A DNA stretch of 10,564 bases from JBJEDU01 sp051872395. GTDB taxonomy: Bacteria > Bacillota_I > Bacilli_A > RFN20 > CAG-826. This document shows positions 1 through 6,269 of the stretch, piece after piece. Positions within the stretch are counted from its first letter, which is position 1. The number at the start of each line of letters is the position of its first letter. The notes under the pieces were generated by a model. The model was not told the DNA's origin. It ran no database searches and saw only the letters and a program-made list of their open reading frames with translations. Location of the stretch: the NCBI GenBank assembly GCA_051872395.1, contig JBJEDU010000011.1:1-10564 (forward strand). The letters run 5' to 3'. The position numbers and the translations under genes are program-made.

Positions 1-1502
1 GATAAAGCATCTACGACTTGACCATTTAATAAAACATCGAGTTTGACTAAATCACTCTTTCGATATGAAGAATATTCGTAATCAAAGGAAGCATATCCTT
101 TTGTGCAACTTTTGAGTTTATCAAAGAAATTGTAAACAATTTCTGATAATGGAAGTTCATAAGTTAAAATCATTCTCGTATCATCAAAATATTCTAAGTC
201 TTGATAAATGCCTCTTCTATCTTGACATAATTCCATAATTGGACCGACATATTCTTTTGGTGTCATAATTGATGATTTTACATAAGGCTCTTCAATATAA
301 CTAATTTTACTTGAATCTGGTAATTTTGATGGATTATCCAAATTGATTGTTGTTCCATCAGTTAAATGAACATGATAAATAACACTAGGTGCTGTCAAAA
401 TTAAGTTTAAATTATATTCTCTTTCTAATCTTTCTTGAACAACATCCATATGAAGAAGTCCTAAAAAGCCACATCTAAACCCAAATCCTAAAGCTTGAGA
501 AGTTTCAGGAACAAATTGTAATGATGCATCATTCAATTCGAGTTTTTCTAAAGCATCTTTTAAATCTTGATATTGTTTACTATCGACGGGATAAAGTCCA
601 CAATAAACCATTGGATTTAAATTTCGATATCCAGGAAGAGCCTCTAAGCAAGGTTCATTCTTTTTTGTTACTGTTTCACCAGGTCTTACATCTTTAATAT
701 CTTTAATTTGTGCGCAAATAAAACCAACTTGACCAGCTTGAAGAGTTTTTGTTTTTATTTCTTTTGGTGTTCTAATTCCAAGTTCAGTTACTTGATAAGA
801 TTTATTTGCTTTCATCAAATAAATTTCATCACCAACATTGATATTTCCTTCAAAGATTCTAACAAGAATGACCGCGCCTCGATAAGAATCATAATAACTA
901 TCGAAAATCAAAGCTTTTAATGGTTTTGATTCATCTCCTGTTGGAGCAGGGATGTATTTTACAATGGCTTCTAATAAATCATGAATATGATATCCAGTTT
1001 TTCCACTGACCTCGATTGCGTTTAAAGAATCGATTCCAATTCTTTCTTCAATTTCTTTTTTAACCATTTCAGCATTAGCGCTTGGTAAATCTACTTTATT
1101 GATAACTGGTAATATTTCTAAGTCATTATCAATTGCTAAATAAACATTGGCTAAAGTTTGTGCTTCCACTCCTTGAGTGGCGTCAACAACTAAAATCGCA
1201 CCTTCACACGCTGCTAAAGAACGAGAAACTTCATACGTGAAGTCGACGTGCCCTGGAGTGTCTATTAAATTAAATATATATTTATTGCCATCATCTGCTA
1301 AATATGAGATGGTGACAGCGTTTAATTTAATAGTAATGCCTCTTTCTCTTTCCAAATCCATCGAATCAAGAATTTGATCTTTCATTTCTCTTGATTCAAT
1401 CGCACCAGTCTGTTCTAAAATACGATCAGCGATCGTACTTTTACCGTGATCAATATGGGCAATAATGGAAAAATTTCTAATATTCTTTTTTTCGAAGTTC
1501 AT
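1..1502 (-). CDS. lepA: Elongation factor 4 (LepA/EF4), 3' end missing
   Basis: This is a ribosome-bound translational GTPase that remodels or back-translocates ribosomes and acts during stress or initiation. About 500 of the usual ~600 codons are visible; the frame is open to the left edge, so the C-terminal domain is cut just after it begins (VDVLLNG). All GTPase motifs are present: G1 AHIDHGKST (residues 15-23), G2 RGITIK (54-59), G3 DTPGH (81-85), G4 NKVD (135-138) and G5 VSGKTG (165-170). The LepA-typical stretch GFGFRCGFLGLLHMD follows later, which separates it from EF-G and TypA. The start at 1502 fits the family N-terminus (NIRNFSIIAHIDHG). It begins 8 nt after the nuclease-helicase stop. 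There is no Shine-Dalgarno; instead an extended -10 lies 7 nt upstream. G5 reads SGK rather than the usual SAK. The identification is secure. Confidence 0.97.
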   Translation of the reverse strand, partial: MNFEKKNIRNFSIIAHIDHGKSTIADRILEQTGAIESREMKDQILDSMDLERERGITIKLNAVTISYLADDGNKYIFNLIDTPGHVDFTYEVSRSLAACEGAILVVDATQGVEAQTLANVYLAIDNDLEILPVINKVDLPSANAEMVKKEIEERIGIDSLNAIEVSGKTGYHIHDLLEAIVKYIPAPTGDESKPLKALIFDSYYDSYRGAVILVRIFEGNINVGDEIYLMKANKSYQVTELGIRTPKEIKTKTLQAGQVGFICAQIKDIKDVRPGETVTKKNEPCLEALPGYRNLNPMVYCGLYPVDSKQYQDLKDALEKLELNDASLQFVPETSQALGFGFRCGFLGLLHMDVVQERLEREYNLNLILTAPSVIYHVHLTDGTTINLDNPSKLPDSSKISYIEEPYVKSSIMTPKEYVGPIMELCQDRRGIYQDLEYFDDTRMILTYELPLSEIVYNFFDKLKSCTKGYASFDYEYSSYRKSDLVKLDVLLNGQVVDAL

Positions 1503-1509
1503 GGGAAAT

Positions 1510-1518
1510 ATTATAACA
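1510..1518 (-). promoter_or_regulatory. Extended -10 directly upstream of lepA (possible leaderless promoter)
   Basis: The minus strand reads TGTTATAAT, a perfect TGN-TATAAT extended -10. It is followed by 7 nt (ATTTCCC) and then the lepA ATG. The hexamer contains the TAA stop of the upstream nuclease-helicase gene. No purine-rich Shine-Dalgarno lies between it and the ATG. With normal spacing, transcription would start on or next to the A of the ATG. No good -35 is visible at 16-18 bp, which is tolerable for an extended -10. Functional use is inferred. Confidence 0.55.
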
Positions 1519-3856
1519 AAACTTTTTTCTTATTAAAGAAAATATCAACTTTTTTCTTAACTTCTTCAGGAGAACGAACAATTATATTGTTGCTCCATTT
1601 ATTATTAATAAAATTTCTATAAGTATAAGTTGAATATCGATTATCGATAAATAAATACGCTCCAAAATCACTTTCGCTTCGAATAACTCTTCCGATTGCT
1701 TGAAGTATTTTGTTCATTGCAGGATATAAATATGCGTAGAGGTAACCATCTTTTTCTTGTTGATTAAAACATTCTTTAATGCAATCGCTTTCAAAATTAG
1801 TTTTACTAAGACCAATTCCGATGATGATTGCGCCAATTAATCGATCTTCAATTAAATCGATTCCTTCAGAGAAAAATGAGCCTAAAACTAATATTCCAAG
1901 AGTGGTTACTTTTGGTTCAGAAACAAACAATTCTAAAAATTCATTTTTTTCTGAATCTGTCATATCTCTTCTTTGATAATGAATCATGACTTCATCAATT
2001 TTTAAGGCTTCTTCTAATTTAGCTAAATATTCATAACTTGGACAAAATATAAAATAGTTTCCAACCGTTCCAGAAATGAATGCTTTGATATAATCTATGA
2101 CACTATTTAAGGTTAAATCTCTATCTTTATATTTTATTGAGGTATTGATATTAACTAACGGTAAACAGTTATTTTTATTAAAAGGGGACGCTAATTGAAT
2201 ATATGGATCAGTAGTAATATTTCCACCCAATAAATTAATATAATATTCAATTGGTGTTAAAGTGGCCGAAAAGAAAATTGATGATAAGGAATTAGTACAA
2301 ATTCTATTTATGAAATTTGATGCATCAGTGCAAAATAAATGAAATGAAATGTATTTTTCCTTGTGAATATAAAAGACATATTTTTCATTAGTAATTTGAT
2401 ATATTTTACAAAATCTATTTATTTCTAAATATAAATCAACTACTTCATTTGGAAGAGATATTTTAAGTTCTTTTTTAACTTCTAAATATTTATCTAAAAA
2501 TAACTCTAATTGATTTAATAATTCACTATCAAAAGAAGATACAATCGTGTATTCATCAGTTAAATTTTCTTTGATATTATCAATAATTCTTAATATTTTA
2601 TTAATTTTATTTTTTAATTTTGGTGATGAAATTTTTCTTAATGACGATTTAGCTTTTAAGAAAGAATTTTCATCCACTAAGGAAGAATACATATCTCTTG
2701 ACCTATCGACTAGGTTATGAGCTTCATCCACTAAAATAACATGTTTTGAATAATCTTCATCAAAATATCTTTTTAAATGAGAAATTGGGTCAAATACATA
2801 ATTAAAATCACAAATAATCAAATCGCAAAATAACGATAAATCCAATTGATATTCAAATGGACAAATTTCAAAATATTTTGCAATTTCAATAATTGTTTGA
2901 TAGTCAAATGAAGAATAATTTAATAGAGAATATCTAAGGGCGTTTTGTATTTTTTCAAAATATTTCTTTGCAAACGGACATTCGTCTGGATTGCATTCTT
3001 TTCCTTTACAAAAACAAATTTTATCTTTTGCGGTAATAATAATGTGGTTTAAATTTAATCCTTTAGTTTTTAATAATTTTATGCAATTATCCGCGGCTAG
3101 TCTTCCACTTGTTTTCGCTGTTAAATAAAATATTCTTTCGCTACATTCATTAAGTGATTTAATAGAAGGAAATATTGTTGAAATTGTTTTACCAATTCCA
3201 GTTGGAGCTTCAACAAATAATTTGTTTTTCTTTATTATAGAAGCATAAACTAATTTCGCTAATTTGCTTTGACCTTCTCGATATGATTCAAAAGGGAATT
3301 GAAGTGTTTTAATTGATTCACCTCTTTCTTCGATGTGTCTAAATATGATGTTATAAAATTCTATGTATTCATCGATTAAATTTTCAACATATTGATATAC
3401 TTCAATTTGTAAAAATGAATATTCTTTTTCAAGTTTTTCTTTACTACCTTGTTTTAAGTATGTAAGTTTTATCCCAATTGAAGATAAATTTTGCTCTTTC
3501 ATGAATAAATAGGCATAGCACATTGCTTGTCCGATATGCCATTCTTTTTGAGCATTATGAAATTCTTCTAATTCAAGTGTTGTTGATTTAATTTCATCGA
3601 TGACATAATAATTGTTTCTTTTGAATATTCCATCTGCGCGTCCATGCAAAAATATTGTGACATCATCAGAATAAATATATCCTGACAATGGATATTCACT
3701 CATATATGAATCATCTTGAACTTTTTGATAAACGGAATGAAGTCTCGTTCCTTCATTCATGCTCGATTGATTGTAAATTCGATCGTCGATATCTCCACGA
3801 CGTAACAAAAAATCCACTAATTGATGAACTGATAAATCGATATATTTTTTAGTCAT
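1511..3856 (-). CDS. RecB-like nuclease fused to DinG/XPD-type DNA helicase
   Basis: This is a 781-residue protein with two enzymatic parts. Residues 1-190 look like a PD-(D/E)XK RecB-family nuclease: H40 in EGTRLH, D75 in GRADGI, E88 and K90 in DEIKST, and Q110 in the QxxxY motif. Residues ~195-781 are an XPD/DinG superfamily 2 helicase: Walker A APTGIGKT (217-224), an Fe-S cysteine set (C281, C288, C293, probably C332), DEAH (377-380), FSATL (529-533), FFSEGIDL (661-668) and QAIGRVIR (719-726). It probably unwinds and trims DNA during repair or recombination. The nuclease part has only one cysteine (C113), so it lacks a Cas4-type Fe-S cluster. The start shares one base with the fmt stop (TAATG), with no Shine-Dalgarno nearby, so translation is probably coupled to fmt. 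The architecture is known in Bacillota; the substrate is unknown. Confidence 0.88.
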   Translation of the reverse strand: MTKKYIDLSVHQLVDFLLRRGDIDDRIYNQSSMNEGTRLHSVYQKVQDDSYMSEYPLSGYIYSDDVTIFLHGRADGIFKRNNYYVIDEIKSTTLELEEFHNAQKEWHIGQAMCYAYLFMKEQNLSSIGIKLTYLKQGSKEKLEKEYSFLQIEVYQYVENLIDEYIEFYNIIFRHIEERGESIKTLQFPFESYREGQSKLAKLVYASIIKKNKLFVEAPTGIGKTISTIFPSIKSLNECSERIFYLTAKTSGRLAADNCIKLLKTKGLNLNHIIITAKDKICFCKGKECNPDECPFAKKYFEKIQNALRYSLLNYSSFDYQTIIEIAKYFEICPFEYQLDLSLFCDLIICDFNYVFDPISHLKRYFDEDYSKHVILVDEAHNLVDRSRDMYSSLVDENSFLKAKSSLRKISSPKLKNKINKILRIIDNIKENLTDEYTIVSSFDSELLNQLELFLDKYLEVKKELKISLPNEVVDLYLEINRFCKIYQITNEKYVFYIHKEKYISFHLFCTDASNFINRICTNSLSSIFFSATLTPIEYYINLLGGNITTDPYIQLASPFNKNNCLPLVNINTSIKYKDRDLTLNSVIDYIKAFISGTVGNYFIFCPSYEYLAKLEEALKIDEVMIHYQRRDMTDSEKNEFLELFVSEPKVTTLGILVLGSFFSEGIDLIEDRLIGAIIIGIGLSKTNFESDCIKECFNQQEKDGYLYAYLYPAMNKILQAIGRVIRSESDFGAYLFIDNRYSTYTYRNFINNKWSNNIIVRSPEEVKKKVDIFFNKKKVLL

Positions 3857-4794
3857 TAATTAAATGATTTCCCAATTAAATTTTGATTCCCATTAATAAA
3901 GGACTTATAGTCCATTATTTTCTTACCTTCTTTTTGAAGTTCTAATATAGCTATTTGTCCATTAATTGCTTGAAATATTAGTCCATTTTTATCAGATTTT
4001 ATAATTGTTCCAATTTCATCACTAACAATTTCATTAACAATTTTTGCTTTTAATATTTTTATTTTGACACCATCTAAAAAAAGATATGCACCTGGTTCAT
4101 ATGATAATCCTCTTATCCAACCAATTAATTCTTTTTTAGATTTTGTTAAATCAAGTTTTTCTTCCTCTTTTGTAATCAAAGAACAATATGTAGCGTCATT
4201 TTCATCTTGCTCGACACCTTTGATTTTGTTATTTATGACATCTAATAAAGATTCTTTGACTAATTCAAAACACGCTACTTGTATTTTAGAAAATAATGAA
4301 GTGGAATTATCATTTTCATCGATTTCCACGACTTTTTTTGCATACATTTTTCCAGCATCCATCGCCTTAATCATTTCCATCAAGGTAACACCTGTAATTT
4401 TTTCATTATGGATGAGCGCAGATTGAATTGGGGAAGCGCCACGATATTTAGGTAATAAAGAGCCATGCAAATTTAAACATCCATATTTTGGAATGTCTAA
4501 AACTTCTTGGGATAATATTTGCCCATATGCTAATGTAAGGATTAAATCAGGATTCAATTGTTTTAAAAATTCAAAATCTTTTCGAATTTTATATGGTTGA
4601 AAGACTGGGATAGAATATTTTTCTGCAATGACCTTTGTCGGTACTTTTTCTAATATCTTTTTTCTACCGACTGGTTTATCCATTTGTGCGATAACACCGA
4701 CAATATTAAAACCATCAAGAATCATAGATTCTAATGTTTTTGCCGATATTTCAGGTGTGCCCATAAATACAATTCTTATATCTTTTTTGTCCAT
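3856..4794 (-). CDS. fmt: Methionyl-tRNA formyltransferase
   Basis: Fmt transfers a formyl group from 10-formyl-THF to Met-tRNA(fMet) in the cytoplasm, giving the initiator tRNA. At 312 residues it has normal length. The N-terminal Rossmann formyltransferase domain (about 5-190) starts with RIVFMGTPE and holds the signature SLLPKYRGASPIQ (112-124). The expected catalytic residues are N108, H110 and D146 (DAGKM). The C-terminal tRNA-binding domain (about 205-312) carries GWIRGLSYEPGAYLFLDG. The start at 4794 is supported by AAAGGA (4801-4806) 6 nt upstream and by the family N-terminus. It is the first gene of a fmt / nuclease-helicase / lepA block, and its stop overlaps the next start by one base. 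Fmt is often beside def or priA; neither is in this window. Confidence 0.97.
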   Translation of the reverse strand: MDKKDIRIVFMGTPEISAKTLESMILDGFNIVGVIAQMDKPVGRKKILEKVPTKVIAEKYSIPVFQPYKIRKDFEFLKQLNPDLILTLAYGQILSQEVLDIPKYGCLNLHGSLLPKYRGASPIQSALIHNEKITGVTLMEMIKAMDAGKMYAKKVVEIDENDNSTSLFSKIQVACFELVKESLLDVINNKIKGVEQDENDATYCSLITKEEEKLDLTKSKKELIGWIRGLSYEPGAYLFLDGVKIKILKAKIVNEIVSDEIGTIIKSDKNGLIFQAINGQIAILELQKEGKKIMDYKSFINGNQNLIGKSFN

Positions 4795-4812
4795 AATTTA
4801 TCCTTTGTGTTT

Positions 4813-4818
4813 ATTATA
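4813..4818 (-). promoter_or_regulatory. -10 of the fmt promoter
   Basis: A perfect TATAAT lies on the minus strand 18 nt before the fmt ATG, with the AAAGGA Shine-Dalgarno in between. The predicted leader is therefore only about 11 nt. The -35 is weak: TTTATT at 16 bp or TTGTTT at 19 bp. Being first in its block and divergent from rpsT supports a promoter here. Confidence 0.6.
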
Positions 4819-4847
4819 TTCTAAAATGTGATACAATAAACAAGCAA

Positions 4848-4864
4848 TGTAAATTTTATTTACA
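4848..4864. promoter_or_regulatory. Perfect inverted repeat in the fmt/rpsT divergent spacer
   Basis: TGTAAATTTTATTTACA is a 6-bp perfect inverted repeat with a 5-bp centre. It lies upstream of both divergent promoters, about 30 bp from the fmt -10 and 16 bp before the rpsT -35. It fits the published GlnR/TnrA consensus TGTNA-N7-TNACA exactly. In DNA this AT-rich such a match can arise by chance, and no nitrogen gene is nearby, so an operator role is speculative. Confidence 0.3.
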
Positions 4865-4879
4865 AGTTTAAAAATTTTA

Positions 4880-4908
4880 TTGCAATATTATTTTTATTTT
4901 GATAGAGT
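4880..4908 (+). promoter_or_regulatory. Putative rpsT promoter
   Basis: TTGCAA (4880-4885) and TAGAGT (4903-4908) are separated by 17 bp, each matching 4 of 6 consensus positions. This would give a leader of about 20 nt holding the GAAAGGG Shine-Dalgarno. It is the best-spaced pair in the spacer, but neither box is strong. Confidence 0.4.
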
Positions 4909-4935
4909 ATCATTTGAAATTGAAAGGGAAAAAGC

Positions 4936-5202
4936 ATGGCAAATATTAAATCACAAATCAAAAGAATTAAAACAAACGAAAAAGCCCGTAAACAAAACGC
5001 TTCAATGAAATCCATGGTTCGTACCGCTTCCAAAAAAGTAAGAACCGCTGTTGAAAATAAAGATTTAGCAGCTGCAGAAGCGTTATTAAAAGAAGCTTTT
5101 AAAGTAATTGATAAGTCACATTCTGCAGGCGTTCAAACAAAAAATACTGTTTCACGTCAAAAAGCAAGCTTACAAAATTTAGTCAATACATTAAAAGCTT
5201 AA
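4936..5202 (+). CDS. rpsT: 30S ribosomal protein S20
   Basis: S20 is a small, helical, highly basic protein that binds 16S rRNA and helps assemble the 30S body. Its 88 residues are a normal length. The N-terminus MANIKSQIKRIKTNEKAR and the later HSAGVQTKNTVSRQKASL region (about 62-79) are typical of the family. The start is fixed by GAAAGGG (4922-4928), 7 nt before the ATG. It is transcribed alone on the plus strand, divergent from fmt and convergent with holA. Its TAA overlaps the end of holA: the two frames share 4 nt (5199-5202). A terminator follows about 40 nt later, inside holA. The codons are less AT-biased than its neighbours (CGT, GCT, GTT), as expected for a highly expressed gene. 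Confidence 0.98.
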   Translation: MANIKSQIKRIKTNEKARKQNASMKSMVRTASKKVRTAVENKDLAAAEALLKEAFKVIDKSHSAGVQTKNTVSRQKASLQNLVNTLKA

Positions 5203-6170
5203 TAAACTTTGAAATTTATTATAAATAATTCAAAAGCATATAAGCGGTCAACTAGACCGCTTTTTATGTTGTAATCTAAGTTGTAAAGGTCTTCTAAAAT
5301 ATTTCTAATACGACTTTCAGATAAAGTATAAGAATTCTTTTTTAATATTTCTGCTCTATAAGGATTAATGTTTAGTTGAGTGGCAATTTCATTTGATGAT
5401 AACTTATTTTTTGATAAATACATCACTTCATGTAAAAGTCTAAATTGATTTGCTAAATTGGAAATTAAAGAAATTGGCTCAACATTATTTACTCTTAAAT
5501 CACGATATACCTTAAGTGCTAAATCGTTTCTTTTATTTAAAAGATGATTAAATATTAAATAAGCATTTTCTTCTAATGGTCGTGCAACCATTAAGCACAC
5601 ATCATCATAAGTAATATTTGATGAATAAAGTGCTAATTTTTTTGCGTTGTTTTGAAAACTGGTTAAGTCTCCATCAATTCTTAACGCTAATTCTTTAACA
5701 GCTTCTTTGGAAATACTAACTCCAAGTTTTTCATTGAAATAACGACTAATATAAACGCTGAGTTCTTCTTTTGTGGGTTCGTTTATTTTATAAATTTTCC
5801 CTATTTCATTAATTTTTTTATATATTTCCCCATTTGAGTCGATGGAATCAGTCTCGATACATAAAATTAAATCGCACGAAGGATTGGGATTATTTATATA
5901 TTTGAATAATTTCTTAAAATCTTGTTCCTTATCTATTTTATTTTTTTCTTTAGATTTACTTAGAAAATAACAATTAGAAACCGATACAACTTTTTTGTCA
6001 TATCCAAGCGGAATATAACTACATTCATCGACAATTTCTTGAACAGTAACTAATGTAGCGTCAATTTTGACATAATTTAAATCATCTTTAGTGTCTAGGA
6101 TGGAATTAACAACCTTTCCTTCTCTAGTTTTTATTGACGCAATTTGTGTTCCGTAAATTAAATAGTTCAT
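5199..6170 (-). CDS. holA: DNA polymerase III delta subunit
   Basis: HolA is the delta subunit of the clamp loader: it opens the DnaN sliding clamp and loads it onto primed DNA as part of the delta/delta-prime/tau complex. The 323 residues match the family length. The visible order fits: MNYLIYG start, an ATPase-like but Walker-less N-terminal domain, the linker NEPTKEELSVYISRYF, the middle GDLTSFQNNAKKLALY, and the C-terminal collar helices (LANQFRLLHEV and YNIKSGLVDRLYAFELFII). The start at 6170 is fixed by the family N-terminus. No Shine-Dalgarno precedes it. Its 3' end overlaps the rpsT stop and hosts the rpsT terminator in the IKSGLVDRL codons. It lies 99 bp downstream of comEC, as in the Bacilli com-holA cluster. 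The family is divergent, but the gene order supports the call. Confidence 0.93.
   Translation of the reverse strand: MNYLIYGTQIASIKTREGKVVNSILDTKDDLNYVKIDATLVTVQEIVDECSYIPLGYDKKVVSVSNCYFLSKSKEKNKIDKEQDFKKLFKYINNPNPSCDLILCIETDSIDSNGEIYKKINEIGKIYKINEPTKEELSVYISRYFNEKLGVSISKEAVKELALRIDGDLTSFQNNAKKLALYSSNITYDDVCLMVARPLEENAYLIFNHLLNKRNDLALKVYRDLRVNNVEPISLISNLANQFRLLHEVMYLSKNKLSSNEIATQLNINPYRAEILKKNSYTLSESRIRNILEDLYNLDYNIKSGLVDRLYAFELFIINFKVY
5242..5265 (+). terminator. Rho-independent terminator of rpsT, inside the holA coding region
   Basis: On the plus strand AAGCGGTC (5242-5249) pairs perfectly with GACCGCTT (5255-5262) around a 5-nt loop (AACTA), and the run TTTTT (5261-5265) overlaps the end of the stem. 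It lies 39 nt after the rpsT stop. It is one of the few GC-rich stem-loops in the window. On the opposite strand the hairpin is followed by TATATG rather than a U-tract, so it should terminate rpsT transcripts but not those of holA, which it encodes part of. Confidence 0.75.
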
Positions 6171-6176
6171 ACAAGT

Positions 6177-6182
6177 ATTATC
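6177..6182 (-). promoter_or_regulatory. Candidate -10 just before holA (possible leaderless start)
   Basis: GATAAT (5 of 6 consensus) lies 6 nt upstream of the holA ATG, and no Shine-Dalgarno is present in the intervening ACTTGT or just upstream. The 99-bp comEC-holA spacer (6171-6269) has no strong terminator. It does contain a short AT-rich inverted repeat, ATTTTC-TTT-GAAAAT (6188-6202), just upstream of the -10. No clear -35 is seen, so this is weaker than the lepA and chrA cases. Confidence 0.35.
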
Positions 6183-6269
6183 TTATAATTTTCTTTGAAA
6201 ATACATAATAAAATGAGGAAAGAATATTAATTTGTTTATTTATATAAAAGAGATAACTAAAAGTATTTT

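Noticed and set aside
708..1377. Short plus-strand open frames (708-920 and 1177-1377)
   Set aside because: Both lie opposite the intact lepA coding sequence and have no family resemblance or ribosome binding site.
1511..2400. Possible CRISPR link suggested by the Cas4-like nuclease
   Set aside because: There is no repeat-spacer array or other cas gene in the window, and the nuclease part lacks the Cas4 cysteine set.
4064..4426. A 120-codon plus-strand open frame opposite fmt
   Set aside because: It is antisense to the conserved fmt frame, has no Shine-Dalgarno and resembles no known family. Long open antisense frames are expected from the codon bias.
6188..6202. Inverted repeat ATTTTC-TTT-GAAAAT upstream of holA, considered as an operator or comEC terminator
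   Set aside because: It has a short AT-rich stem and no clear T-run fitting a terminator. Such repeats are frequent at this base composition.
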